Notes under the pieces: generated by a model
Seen by the model: the letters and a program-made list of their open reading frames with translations, nothing else
What the model was told of the DNA's origin: nothing
The model's database searches: none
Assembly (NCBI GenBank): GCA_907164885.2
Contig: OU015499.1
Coordinates: 148,442,068-148,506,067, forward strand
Source of the DNA: Dolomedes plantarius
Taxonomy: Eukaryota > Arthropoda > Arachnida > Araneae > Dolomedidae
Length of the DNA stretch: 64,000 nt
Direction of reading: 5' to 3'
Made by a program: the position numbers and the translations under genes
Shown here: positions 23,821-36,265 of the stretch, piece by piece
How positions within the stretch are numbered: position 1 is the first letter of the stretch
Layout of the letters: every line of letters begins with the position of its first letter

Positions 23821-24940
23821 TTCCCTTTCCTTCTTATCAAAATTCAAAATTACAATAGCCCGGCTACTTCTGGTTTCTGACCTGTCATTCTTTTTCTATT
23901 GTTCCTCTTTCTACCATGAGATTCCCCCTCGGACCAGCTGTTTGCAGGAGGGGATTTATAACCTGTTCCCGGAATTGCAATCCTGCTTGCTTTCCTCTTT
24001 GGTTTTCCCTACTCGCTCCTTACGGACTTCGGACATACTGCCCTTTTTTCCTCTTCCACTAACTAGTTTTTTAGCCACTAACTAGTTTTTTATTCCAAGT
24101 TTCCCGTCTTCTAGTATTGAATTTTTTAAAAATAATTTCTTGTTTCACCCATTGTTTAAATTATCCATTATCATTTAAGTTAACCATGCCACATTGGTTA
24201 CTCGTACTCGTTCTAGTTAATTAGTTTATTTTTCAACAAATTAATTTATTTTTTCTCCCTTAATCATTGTCAACACTATTTGTAACCTTGAGAACGGTAA
24301 TCATATGTCACATATTAACCTTGATACTGAGGATTAGGAGCTCTTGCTCTCTGGTGACTCTATAGTCTATTATGTCAATGTCAAGACATTACATTTTTCT
24401 CTCTGGTACCTAACATGGTATCTGTGACCTTGCACTTCAGTAGCGTATACAGGACTAGAGATGCCATAAACGAGTATTTTTCAGTAACAGGTACAACCAG
24501 TCCAGTTTCCAAAGAAATACCTATTACAAATACCTGTTACAAAATACCTATTTCTCTAACCTCGTCTTCCAGTTTCATTCCCGTTATCCCGTCACCCTCT
24601 CTCCTCTCCATACTCATTTACCGAGTAGGTCTATACCCCGTAACTGTTACCGCTTCGCCTAGTGCCTAGTCTGCTATGAAGTGGTGGGCGGAACAAAAAT
24701 TCAATTTCCCGTTTCTTAGCCAATTGGCAAGAAAAGAAACTTTGTGGCCTCGTAACTTCTATCCCGTGAGAGAGAATATTTTCTAAGTCTGGATATATAA
24801 TATCCGATCGCCTTTCTAGGTTAGATGGCCAAAGAGTCAATCAACTTCTATTTTTAAACACGAACGCTCAATTTTGCTCATAAAGGGCTTCGAAATTTGG
24901 CAATTAACATTAGTAATTAACTACCAATCTTTTTATCACT

Positions 24941-25099
24941 TAGGGCCTGTTCACATAGGAGTCCGTTGCGTAGCGTTAAGTGAAAGATGACGTTGAGACG
25001 AAAATAAACCAATCATAGATCGTTTGGAGGTTTGTCATTGGTTAAATATATTTCAATACTTTAACGCTCCGCAACGGACTCCTATGTGAACAGGCCCTA
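24941..25099. mobile_element. MITE with 40-bp TIRs
   Basis: TAGGGCCTGTTCACATAGGA at the left and its inverse at the right, extending inward through GTTGCG and GCGTTAA with few mismatches. The ends are flanked by ACT on both sides (24938-24940, 25100-25102), a 3-bp duplication as in PIF/Harbinger; a TA duplication is the alternative. It is 159 bp and non-coding. Confidence 0.8.
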
Positions 25100-25350
25100 A
25101 CTGTCATTATTTTTCATTGTTTTATTTATTGATAGCTATTTAGCGATTTTGTATTGATAAAAAAAATAGAAACTAATAGACCAATTTTGTGGTGATTGAC
25201 TGTCTATCGTGAGCAATTATTTTAAGACTAAAAATAAATAAAGAAAATAAACCAAGAAATAACGAAAACAAAAATTAAGCGTAACAACTTTTTTAATGAT
25301 TAATGTAAGTTTTTTACAAATGCCATGTACATTTTAACAATAATACGTAA

Positions 25351-25793
25351 TCTAGATATATATAAGAGATCGTCTGTTAGTTTGTCCGCTATAGAATCAT
25401 AGACTGTTTCACCCACCGGGACCAAATTCGGCACAGTTAATGTTTAGGACCCGAGAAACTTAACGCCACAAAAACGAAATTTGGGGCTCAATTAGTTTCT
25501 TAAATTAATTTTTTAATGATTTTTGTGCCCCTAAGCTCACCTCTTAAATTTGGATACAGCCCCTTCACCCCAATCAGTTAAATTCGATCCGCGGGGGAAA
25601 AGAGGGTTGTTCTGAAGGGTGATCTGGGGTTGGTTTGAGAGTTGGTCAGGGGGTGACGTGGGGAGGAGGGCGAAGTGTTTATTTTATTTTTCTTACGTTT
25701 CGTGGAGTCGTCAGCCCAGTATTTTTTTGATGAAATGCATGAAAAATTTTATATTTATATATCTACCCGGGCAACGCCGGACAATAATGCTAG
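25351..25793 (+). mobile_element. Non-autonomous Helitron-like element
   Basis: Starts TCTAGATATATATAAGAGA between A and T and ends CTAG before T, with the hairpin-forming CCCGGGCAACGCCGG about 10 bp upstream. The TC...CTRR ends, the 3' hairpin and insertion between A and T define Helitrons. The interior phrase pattern (GTCTGTTAGTTTGTCCGCTA, GGGACCAAATTCGGCACA) matches a common arthropod Helitron-like repeat as I remember it. It carries no Rep/Hel protein. Confidence 0.65.
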
Positions 25794-26900
25794 TAATTAA
25801 TGTAATGCGTTTGTATTTAAATATCTATTCAGTTTTGTAATTTGATTTGGATACAAAAAGTTAGTATTACTATTAAGGTAGCTGTTAATACTGTTAATTT
25901 TTAGAACATTAAATAATATTCTATTTTTTTATTCAATAAAATTTTAGTAATTAATTTTTCTGTAATATTAATTTAATTGTATTAGGTACAGTTTAATTCA
26001 TATTTACATAAAGGGATAATTAATATTTATGTGTAAACCACAATTGTTCGGTTGATTATTTATAAAATCTGTACACCTATTTATTGTACAATAAATACAT
26101 ATATACCAAGTTGTTTTTTCTAAAAAATATTTTGGTTTTGCAAATGATAATCTTGTTTACTATAAAATAAATTTTTTTTCATAAGACGGTGTTTTTATTA
26201 TCATCAACTATTTAATTCACAAAATCCTGACGAGTGAGTAGATATAATTTTTTCACCTGTCATAAAACACATAAATGATTACCAATAATATAATGAATAA
26301 TCAGTGAATTTTATCAACAACGTTAACCCTAAAATGTTATTTTATTTCAAATCCAATGAAAGTAAATATTTTTATAAAGGTATTTGAGTGTATTTGTATT
26401 TAATAATAGCCATGAATTAAAATGAAGAAGAAAGTAAGAATATGTCCAACGAAATTCAGATCAATTGTCAATTTTATTGGAAAATAATGGTTATAAACGA
26501 ACGTGAAAATGTTTAGATAATAGAATATTTCCTGGTAAACAGGAAGAAGGGAAGGTCACAAGACAAGTAGAAATACTCGTCTATTTGTTTCGTATGCGCC
26601 CGACGACCCTTCCTACGTACTACGTATTACGTAGTAGTATTAAGTATAAACGAGTGTGAAAATATTCATTTAGGTAAGGGAGTATTTTCTGGTAACAGGT
26701 AAGAAAAATACTCGTATACTTATTTCGTCCCTGCTCCCCGCCTGGCGGCCCTATTCTATTCGCCTGGCGGGGATATTCTATCGTTTGACACTACGCTGTA
26801 CCTGTTTCTTTTGAAAATCGGTAACATGCCAAATTTCAGTTAGCGCATACCTATTACAAAGTAACAGGTTCAGTATTTCCGGTCCATCTCTCTACAGGAC

Positions 26901-27740
26901 TATATTTATACTCTCCAGTGGCAACGGTATGGCTATGGCTTAGGCCGCGTTGTTTATATTGTTTATGGGGATCAATTCTCTGTAAAAAATAATTAAAAGA
27001 GAAAATCCGTCAGTGACAAAATTTCGCACCTTTTAGAATCGATCATGTATTGAAATAACATTAATCTAGGTGCTAGAAAAATAAACAGTAGTCCAGTAAG
27101 TTTAATTTACAGATTATTTTTTGTGTACTGTATGACAACTGTTTTGTTAAGAAATTGAAAATGATATACATGATTTCTACATTTTTCGCTATTTTTTTTA
27201 GTGAAGCTAAATTTTAATACAGTACGTTTACCTAGTAAATCGTCTAATACTGCATGTTCACCTGTGGTATGTTATTTTCAGCAAATTAGTAGATTATTAC
27301 TTTCTGGTCGATGTCGGCGTGCTATTGAAATATAAGCTCAGCGATTTCAAGAGACTAGCTGCTGCGCGACCAGCATGATCGCTTTCAGTTTTATATTTTC
27401 TTTTGCAAAACAACTCGACTGAAAGTAACAAATGTAAGGAATGTTACCTTGACCTGTCATCATAAATATACGTTGTTAAGGGGTATTCTCTAAGGCTGAT
27501 TCTGAAACATTGTGATTAAAAAATGTGAATTTCCATTACTTCAGAATAGAGTTAAGATAAGACTGAAAAACCCAACACCAATCATTTGAAAAATTACATC
27601 CCTCTCTGTATGTACAATATTTCAAAATTAAGATATCTACACTTTATCATTACTTCAAATAAGAAATTGTTGGGGAAAATTTTTTTCTCTTAAAAAAATG
27701 GAGTAAATATCCAGCACATTTAAAGAAGCTGCGGCAGTTG
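26901..27740. other. No feature recognised
   Basis: AT-rich single-copy DNA right of the hAT target duplication. No coding frame with motifs, no repeat ends. Confidence 0.4.
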
Positions 27741-27744
27741 GCGA

Positions 27745-27930
27745 CTTTTTGGTGATTTTTTTTAAAAGTCGCCAAATTTGCATTTCTGAGTCCTCTATTT
27801 CCCCCCCCCCACTTATATTTTGTTGTTTTGCTGTTTTTAAAAGTTTAAAACACCAGAACAACGAAATATGAAGTGGAATAAAAAAGGAGAACTCAGAAAT
27901 TTTGGCGACCTTTCAAAAAAATCGCAACAT
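27745..27930. repeat. Imperfect inverted repeat (fold-back or MITE)
   Basis: The left arm reads AAAAGTCGCCAAATTTGCAT then TTCTGAG. The right arm gives the inverse of GAAAGGTCGCCAAAATTTCTG. The arms are about 35 bp with a few mismatches around a 95-bp loop containing poly-C. No target duplication is clear. Confidence 0.55.
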
Positions 27931-27941
27931 GGAAAGTTTAA

Positions 27942-28246
27942 GGTATCAGACTACGTTCGGTGCCATTTTTTGCAAAAACTTTAGAAAATTTCTGTGCTAT
28001 TTTATGTGTGAATATAGCACCATAGTAGGAAAATGATGAAAAAATAGTCCCTAATTATACAACAAATGTAAAATACATTTGAATAATTACATTTTTAATG
28101 AAATATAAGTTCAGAAAACACAATTAAAACATTCGATTGCACTGAAATTGATCTGATTTAATTTCTGATCATCGTATGGAAAAGAATAAAAGATTTAGAA
28201 ACAGAAATGTACATCAAAATCGACGATTTAAACGTAGTCAGATACC
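27942..28246. mobile_element. TTAA-flanked MITE
   Basis: GGTATCAGACTACGTT at the left and AACGTAGTCAGATACC at the right are inverted with one mismatch, flanked by TTAA (27938-27941, 28247-28250). TTAA duplications suit piggyBac or Kolobok derivatives; I cannot decide between them. It is 305 bp and non-coding. Confidence 0.8.
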
Positions 28247-28321
28247 TTAAATAACAAACATAAAAATTATGAAAATTGACTTACCTTGATCTAGATTCGT
28301 ACGTACTAGGATTGTTTTTTC

Positions 28322-28590
28322 AACTGCGGGGTGGGGAGATGCCTTCATAATTGCTGTAATTTTTAGTAGATGTTGACTAAATGTTAAACATATATTTTCA
28401 TCACCCATAACGTTGTGAAAACTGTGATAACTAAGTTTTCATATTCAGTAAATTTGCTTTTTTTATTATTTAGGGGGAAGGGGGATGCATTCACGATCAC
28501 TGTAATTTTCGCTAGATGTTCACTAAACGTTTTGCATATTTTTTCATCAACCGTAGGGTTATAATTACTATCAAAGTTGAGTAAATTTGC
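28322..28590. repeat. Two diverged tandem units
   Basis: A unit beginning GGGGTGGGGAGATGCCTTCA (28328) is followed by a related unit beginning GGGGAAGGGGGATGCATTCA (about 28471). Both continue with CTGTAATTTT, TAGATGTT-ACTAAA-GTT and TTCATCA-CC-TA. The period is about 145 bp. The identity is unknown. Confidence 0.65.
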
Positions 28591-30165
28591 CCTTAAATTT
28601 ATCCAAAATTCTTTGAGCTCTCATTGAAACTCTAAGGGCCTTTACTTTGAATTATTGACCTGATTCTTATTCAGTTTCGAATTCCTTTTCATCAGTTATA
28701 TTATCTTAATAATCCTGTTGCACTTTTGCCTCTTTCACTCAAGATCATAAAGGAAAAACAACGAAAATTACTGATATCCGTTGGTGATTATGAATGGAGT
28801 CGCATGAGCATAAAAATCCGTGTTAATCCAAGCAAGAGCGGGAACCGAAAAGAGATGTAAAATAGTTTTAATTTTCCACGAATTCAAATTTCCAGTAAGG
28901 CGACCAAACAGAAATCAATCTCAACTTTGGAACAGTTTATTTCGATAAACAGGTGTAATAGGTTTTAAGGTGGTTCCATCTATTCTCTATTAATAAAGTA
29001 CATAATGTGGTACTGTACAATATCCAATTCAAACAGACATTTAGTGTTTAATTTTGCATTTTAACAATAAATGAATCCATTTCATTGAATTCAATTGTGT
29101 AATCATATAAAACTCTTCACATTGAAGTGCAACATTATATTAAGTTGATTGTAGCTTTACAAGTTATCATTGTAAGGTGTGATTTACATATTCATTATTA
29201 TAACTTACTCTTTTAATCATATATTTTAAGCTGTGAAGGTTATAGTTTCAGCTTTATCAGTAAATTTATACATCCAAGATAAACTTGGCCAAAGTGAGAA
29301 TATTTTAGATCATCTGTGGTTAACATACTCTTGGAACTCGAACAGCCCAAGAAAAACAAAATCTTTGATCACTGAATATGTAATATATGATTACCTATCT
29401 CCTCATTAAATTTTAAGTTGTATAATGGTTAGCGTTCTGGCTTAATGTATGAAAAGTGACATGCTGGAATCTTAGGTTGGCACGAATGTTGTAATGGTTC
29501 GGAATCCACTTTAAACCATATGCCCCAGTCTAATTAGCCCTCATGAGCATAATTGACCATAGAGTTACAAATCAACCAACCGACCCAATAGTCCAAATTT
29601 AATATTGACTTTGTTATTTTTGTCAATTTCTAATACAACATTCTTGAAATAAAGGTTAGTAGAATTACAGATATAAAATATCTTGCTCTTTAAAAATGAT
29701 TTAATCATTATCATCAACATGCATTAAAATTCAGGTGTAAACTTTAGCTACTAAATGGATTCAAAGGTTGAAGATTATAAGGGTACTAATTATGGCTACT
29801 ATTAAGGGAGTTAAATATAGCTTTCTGCTTGTTGGTTATCTAGTATAGTAAGTCCATAAATTTTCTTACAATTAGATCTCATGGAATCCCAAGGAACATA
29901 AAATTTTTATCTCTATTACCCAAAAGTGTTACAGAATTACAGTATTTCATTTTGCTCCCTGTGGTTATCACAAAAATGCACTTAGCATCCTTCAATTTAT
30001 ACCCAAGAAAAATATTTTTATTCTGGCTTCTGAGGTAGTATTGTTATATACAATACAAATGAAAAATACAATCTTTTCAGGTCTTGATAATAACATTTCT
30101 TCTGTTAATCTTTTTATTATGTAAATATGTAAATACACAAATGTAACCACATTAAAATAATTTTT
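28591..30165. other. No gene; one weak SINE-like patch
   Basis: No coding frame with motifs. Around 29425-29580, TATAATGGTTAGCG resembles an A box and GGTTGGCACG a poor B box, so an old tRNA-derived SINE is possible but not supported by ends. Confidence 0.3.
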
Positions 30166-30170
30166 TTTAA

Positions 30171-30445
30171 ATTTGATTTTTAAAAAATTATCTTTTAAAA
30201 TAAATTTAATTATTACAATTTAAAACTTTAAATATTTTAAGATTTGATTTAAAAAAATTATAAATTTAAATTATTACAAGTTAAAACTGTAAATAGTTTA
30301 AAATTTGATTTTTAAAAATTATATATTAAAATAAATTTTAATTATTACAATTTAAAACTTTAAATAGTTTAAAATTTGATTTTTAGAAAATTATATATTA
30401 AAATAAATTTTAATTGTTACAATTTAAAACTTTAAATATTTTAAA
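30171..30445. repeat. AT-rich satellite, four units of about 70 bp
   Basis: The repeated phrase AAATTTGATTTTTAAAAA, then TTATTACAATTTAAAACTTT, then AAATAGTTT recurs four times with small differences; the second unit is slightly shorter. The composition is almost entirely A and T. Confidence 0.85.
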
Positions 30446-30656
30446 TTTAAGCTTATTATTCAATACATTTATTTTCTAATTAACAAACTAAAATTTATCA
30501 AATTAAAATGAATGTGGATATTTGAAGAAAGAAAATTTAAATTTCAATAATTTATTTTGCTAAAATCTCTTTAAATCCTGTGTTAAATATGTAATTCTGA
30601 TTTTAAAACATACTAAATTAAGTAGCAGCAGAAAAAAAATATTATTATAGATTCCT

Positions 30657-31015
30657 TTATAAGTCAACAGATGGCAGCAGGACCAAAACTGATGCTGGGA
30701 TTAGATTGCTCCGTGTAAACAGGGTTGCTATCAAAGGCGCATTCAGACAGAATTGTAGGGGTAACCAGAAAAAGGGATACATCATAACAGGAAGTAAATA
30801 ATTGCCAAGTTGGCAGCAGCCCCAACTTCTTCCTATTAACCCATACGGTATCACTTGATCGTGCAGCTCGCTTTCGAGCATTCCTGATTTCAGTACGTAA
30901 ATCCATGTTGACATGTGGTTGTGAATATTGGCCATCCGGTAATGCTTACATCTGGTAGTTGCAGCTGTTGCCATTCGGAGTGTAGAAATATCGTTGATTT
31001 TGTGCTGCATACCTA
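30657..31015 (-). other. Coding-like island of unknown identity
   Basis: A block richer in GC than its surroundings. Two overlapping minus-strand frames are open: 31010-30657 (117 codons) and 30906-30664, where the second extends upstream through one stop as YAAQNQRYFYTPNGNS. It includes RTEIRNARKRAARSSD and ends NPSISFGPAAIC. I recognise no family. It could be an exon, a processed pseudogene fragment or part of a repeat. No good splice acceptor is visible. Confidence 0.3.
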
Positions 31016-33049
31016 CGCATTTTATATATATAGATTACTAAAAGTTGCCAATCTGATTTCTATGATAAATTTATTTACAGTTTTTATCCAAAATGTTTTA
31101 AAAATATCATCATACAATTCAGACATACCATGTTAAGCAATTCACCTGGTTATGAGTTATACAAATGTTTTTTAACTGTTAATTATTGTGGTAAAAGGTA
31201 AATATACTAGGAACAGATCTATATCCTGTGCCATTCTGTAGGAAGTTGTCAAACTGGAACAAGTAGAGTTCTCATTCAGGAAAATACTATTTCTTGCTGA
31301 TTTAAAACTTTGGTAAAACTTTAGCCTGACAATAGACACTTTTAATGAAAATTCAACAATAAGTAGCTAATAAACAACAATAGAATATTTTAATGAAAAA
31401 TATTTAATACAGCATTTATTTGGAGTAAATAATTTAAATAGCCTAAATATTTCTAAAGTGTCCAAAATGTATCAACTGGTTTCTAAAAGTATGTCAAAAT
31501 TTAAATTCATATTAAATATGTCATACGATAGTGTGGAAACTATGAAGTTTGTAGCAAGATAATTTCAGGGTATGTACAAGAATGAAAAAAAATTATGACA
31601 ATAGTATTACAGATGTATTTTTAGAACAAAGATTCAAATTTAAAATATTTTCAAAGTGTTAAAATTAATTTATAAAAGTAATATTTGAGATATGATTAAC
31701 CAAGCCTAAGCTGCCATTTTCCTGATTATATTCCTTGAAAAGAAAGAATTGAAAGGATTTTTCATTCACTGAACTTATAATTTGTTATCTGAAGGTAATT
31801 TCAAATGTCATTGGCTAAAAGCATCTAAATGATCATCTTTCAAATTTGATTAGTTCAAAATGAAAAAAACCAAGTGACATTTCTGAGATATAATCACTGA
31901 CCTTTGAGGATGAAAGCATGAAGGTTAGCTGGATCAGGATTGCAGAGCATTAAGCTGGTAAATAATAAATCATTTATTATAAAGATTACAACCCTATTGT
32001 AGCAGAACATAAATGAAGGAACCACTTATATAATTACCAAATTCGAGGCTATAAAAAATTCAGCATTATCCTCAACTTTCCTGTGTTTGGTGTTTTTTTA
32101 ATTTCGTTCCATGCTTGAAATATATTAAAATTGTTTAAAAATCCAAACTTATCGAAGTTAACAAACCCATCATTTTTGTGCTTTAAATTTTTAAAAATGA
32201 CAATGAAATTGATATGCACTGTTAATTTAATGCAAAACTTATTGATAGAACTATTTAAATAATTAAATTTTTGCCATTAATTATAAATTGGTACTAAATT
32301 TGGTGAGTTTTTATAGCTTGATTCCATGTGCAGTAATATTCAGTTTAGGTGTTGCTTTCTTGTATCATTCTTCTAACAGAGAACTTTTTATTTATGATGG
32401 CATTTGAAACCATTTTTTATATAATGTTATTTGTTTCTGTATTCATTCAGTGTTAACATTTTTGATGACAATATTTAATAAATAACATTCATGCTCATCT
32501 TTCATTACAACAAAGATAACAACAGAAATATATTTTTGACATTTTAAAACTGTATGCAATTATTAATATATTTTATATAAAAATGTTTTATTTTCTCTGC
32601 ACCATGCATTCTAAAGATTTCTTCATAAGAAATATTTCAAGATTTACAAAATCTGTTTAAATTGATCTTTATGACAGCATTGATATGGTTTTTCAAAATT
32701 TTTTATTGTAAAAATTGTACTTGGGTCAGTTTAGAGCTAGATTTTAACTGTCTGCTCTCTTACCAGCATATTCTTTATAGTCAATAGATTATTTTGTACT
32801 AGTAAAATTTATAACTGTGTTCTTGCAGTTCATGCCTAGGGTAATTTTTTTTATATAATTTAGTTTTCGTCCTTAAGATCAGTGTTAGCCAAATTAATAT
32901 TTGTTGTATTAGGATTTAAGTATCCTATCCCCTCCTAGTGATAAAAAGTATTTAATGAATAGAAAGTAACTATAGTAAAAGTGTTAAATATATAGTTTGG
33001 AAAATTCTGGTGCTCTTTATTTTTCTCACTGATCCAGAAATGTGTTGTA
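31016..33049. other. No feature recognised
   Basis: AT-rich DNA without coding motifs, transposon ends or RNA genes that I can support. Confidence 0.4.
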
Positions 33050-34352
33050 CAGAGGCTGTTCGCACATTTTTTAGACGATTTTGGTAAGCGGTAATAAAAA
33101 ATCGCTTGCTGCAAAAGAAATAATTGCAATTGTACTATGTTTTTAAAAGTCAAAATTATCGTCTGCGGCTTGAAAGTTTTGTTTTTATTCAAAATGGCGT
33201 TCTTAACAAAGCAGTGGTTCGAAGGCTACATTTATGCTCTTTCCGAAGAGAAATATGCATACTCCGTTATCCAAAAACGATGTGAGAGTCATGGTTTTGT
33301 GATATCTAAAGCGTCGATAGGTAATATCGTCAACAAGAAAGGAACAAAACGTCAAATTGGAGCCTCAAGTGGGACAAAAATTCCAAACAAGTTTCCAAGG
33401 AAAAAACAGACATCTTCGACTATAGCAAAGGTACGTTGTTTAATGTTAAAAGAAAATCCCCCTAGTCAAAGGACAGTTGCAAAATCATTAAAATGCTCAG
33501 TGTCCACTGTAAACAAAATGATAAACGTTGATTTAAATCTTAAGAAAGTGAAAAAACGCAATTTGCAACGTCTTCTTCCAAATCATATTGCTGAACGCAG
33601 GATATGCTGCAGAATTCTATATGAGAAACACTTATCCAAAGAAAAAGGGAAAACAATTGTCACAATAGATGAATCATGGGTGTATTTAAATGATTGCAAC
33701 AAAAAAAAGAGCCATTTATTATCATAAAAGGGGAGAAAAAAAATTTAAGTACGTGGTTCAAAGAATCGAAAGAAAGTTTTTCTAAGGGATTAATGATTGT
33801 TGCTGGTTTTTCTTATAATGGCAAGTTAAAAATAAAGAGAGTGGAAAAAAATGTCAAGATTAACTCCAAATACTATCAGGAACATATTTTATCACCAATT
33901 TTTCTGAATGAAATACCATCGCTTTACCCACAGTGCCATCAATCTGTGAGACTCCATCAGGACAAAGCTAGCAGTCACACATCAAAATCCACTGTAAATT
34001 TCCTAAAAGAAATGGAACAAAAACTGGTATCAAGGCCATACCCTTCACTGATATCCCTACTAAATCTCCCGATGTATCACCTATGGATTTTTGTGCTTTC
34101 GGACTTTTAAAATCTGCATTATCCAAATGTCGTCCCAAAACCCTTACAGGACTCTGGAAAGCTGTTCAGGAGGAATGGGATAGAATACCTCTTCTGACAC
34201 TTCAAAAGGCATTATTATCCTGGAAATTGCGGTGCCGAAAAATAGTTCAGAATAAGAGATGTCAAATAGATCATTTAAAACACAAGAATTTTATGTAATT
34301 TAGTTTTGTGAATACAATATGCATCGTCTAAAAAATGAGTGAACAGCCTCTG
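33050..34352 (+). mobile_element. mariner-like transposon, fairly young
   Basis: TIRs CAGAGGCTGTTCGCACATTT and the inverse of CAGAGGCTGTTCACTCATTT continue through TTTTAGACGAT, about 30 bp. TA lies on each side. It is 1303 bp, close to the typical full length for mariner. Only two frameshifts break the transposase. It is the only copy in this window. Confidence 0.92.
33194..34298 (+). pseudogene. mariner-like transposase with two frameshifts
   Basis: Starts MAFLTKQWFEGYIYALSEE. HTH regions cover roughly residues 15-60 and 95-125 (RTVAKSLKCSVSTVNKM). The first catalytic Asp is in VTIDESWVY, the second in LHQDKASSHTS, the third in SPDVSPMDFCAFG. One frameshift sits at the poly-A run near 33703 and the other near 34050. 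It ends HKNFM at TAA. The first lesion is at a homopolymer and might be a sequencing error. Neighbouring DNA is unrelated. Confidence 0.88.
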
Positions 34353-34722
34353 TATAACTATGCTGTAATGGAATATGCATGAAATGAATAATATTTCAAT
34401 ATGAAAAAAAGTTTAAAAAAGCATTAGAGGATTATATTAAATCATTTATGTGAAAGAGAACTTTGCCCCAAAGATGAAAATATAGGCTGGTAAGTTTTCA
34501 TTTTGCATGAGGGAAATTTGCATAAACATTCTATATAAGTTCTTTTATTTAAACTGTAAAACAATTTTCTGAATAGAAGTTGATCATATACCAGAAGATT
34601 TTTCTTTCCTTTTCAGTCATTTTAGCTTTGCATTTCATGTTGAAGTTTCTTACTCACTATCTGTTTTGTTGACAGTTAGTTACATATAACTTTGTTTTAA
34701 ACATTTGTAGAAACCTGTTTAA

Positions 34723-35386
34723 CCCTTAGACCGTTGAGTTTTCACCTTCTGATTCTTCTCCCAGCTTCGGGTTATTTTTTTGGAAGCACATTTTGAAGGG
34801 ATGTTCAAAAACACAAGTTCTATACAGTTATTTAAATGAAAATATATAGTACAAAATAAGTAAAACATAAAATTTTTAAGAATATGAATATATATATATA
34901 TATATTTGTTTATTTATTTATATAATGTACAGATTTTTTGGTTCATAAATTTCTTATAGTATGATATATTTTAAAGCAAGGTGATATGCATAAACCCACT
35001 TAACAGTCTTTATATCATATAGTCTATCCATCACTTAGTCCACTATTGTCTTTTTATCACTTGTCATCAAATAAATCTGAATATCACGCTCGGAATCCCT
35101 TGAAATGTCAGTTCGAATAGCCTTTAGCTTCGAAAACCCAAAACTCCCTCCATTTTATACTGCACGAGTTCTCAAAATAATCACCTAAAAATCAACTTCT
35201 TAACAGGACAATTGTATCAAATGCTGTTAAGTGCTATCATCTCTTCATGAATGAAAAAATCAATTTAGAACACATTAAACACGTTTGTAACATGCAAAAC
35301 ATTGGAAAATCGAGATAGACACATCCGTAACGATGGGGGGAAAGACTCTGATGAACTCGCTGAGCACATTCGTAATGGTCTAAGGG
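34723..35386. mobile_element. piggyBac-type MITE
   Basis: CCCTTAGACCGTT at the left and AATGGTCTAAGGG at the right are inverted, flanked by TTAA (34719-34722 and 35387-35390). CCC ends with TTAA duplications are the piggyBac pattern. It is 664 bp with no transposase. Confidence 0.82.
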
Positions 35387-36265
35387 TTAAAAATAATTTT
35401 TTTGGAGGATTTTATGGGACTTCTACATTTTAATATTTAAAATTTCTACCTTAATTTAATAAATATGAAGGTAACAATATAACAGTAAATTACTTTCCTC
35501 CGGAAAATTTTACATCCGAGTTCTTCTCATTCATGCTTTTGATTAGGGGCAAGTTTAGTCATTGCGGGGCCCAATTGCAGAAATTTTGGCAGGGTCCTCC
35601 AGAATTCTAATATACAATAATTAAAAATACATTTCATGTGAAGTATGAAAGGCAAAAATTAGGAATGTGGTCATATTTCCTTTTTTTATGTACATTTATA
35701 AGAACAGAAAACTAAGAAATAGCTAAACTACATATATTTTATTCACAGATCAAAATTATTTACAATCATATTTTGCTAGAATTTTCATTTGCAAGATCAT
35801 TTATAAATTGACTTAATTTTTATTTCCTAGTTTCTACATGCTATATAGACAGTATTGCAAGGCTGATGAGTCTCTCCTGCGATATTGTTGAACTCAGGTA
35901 TGTTTTAATTGATTTTTATCTAGAAAAGTTTTGTTTTCCCAATTTTATACTTATATGAGTGATTAATAATATCCTTAAAGATATATATATAAGCATTTCA
36001 AAAGCCAGTGACTGTTTGTAGCAATTGTAGAATTTTTATAGGGTTCCCGAAACAATAGGTTTTAATACTTGCATTTCTTCTATGTCTATATCTTTTATAG
36101 ACATCACTTGCTCATTATTCTGAATCATTTTTACATCAGTCAAAGGAACTTCTAGTACTGATGCATATTTTAGATGTTTGTTCTGTGGAATTGTCTGGAA
36201 TAAACTTCTCTAGCCTGTCTAGCTTTGTACGGTATTTGTTAAAAACAATATACCTCAAACATTTC

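Larger units (their letters stand above)
19980..24350 (+). mobile_element. Jockey-like LINE (non-LTR retrotransposon), copy A
   Basis: Two ORFs in sequence: a gag-like ORF1 with a CCHC-type knuckle, and ORF2 with an APE-type endonuclease followed by reverse transcriptase. No LTRs are present. The 5' limit is set loosely by a GC/AT change and the 3' limit by loss of recognisable sequence before the hAT at 24456. I see no clear poly-A tail. Multiple frameshifts show it is dead. The insertion predates the duplication since copy B carries it. Confidence 0.8.
24456..26892. mobile_element. Non-autonomous hAT with nested elements
   Basis: A perfect 8-bp target duplication TACAGGAC lies at 24448-24455 and 26893-26900. 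The termini are TAGAGATGCC at the left and the inverse GAGAGATGGACC at the right. Sub-terminal inverted motifs GTAACAGGTA/TACCTGTTAC are plentiful, as usual for hAT transposase binding. No transposase is visible in 2.4 kb. A MITE (24941-25099) and a Helitron-like element (25351-25793) are nested inside. Confidence 0.8.

Noticed and set aside
27655..27861. 68-codon minus-strand frame
   Set aside because: No motif; it overlaps an inverted repeat and a poly-C run.
30171..30445. Possible CRISPR-like array
   Set aside because: Four AT-rich tandem units without unique spacers; it is a satellite in a eukaryotic genome.
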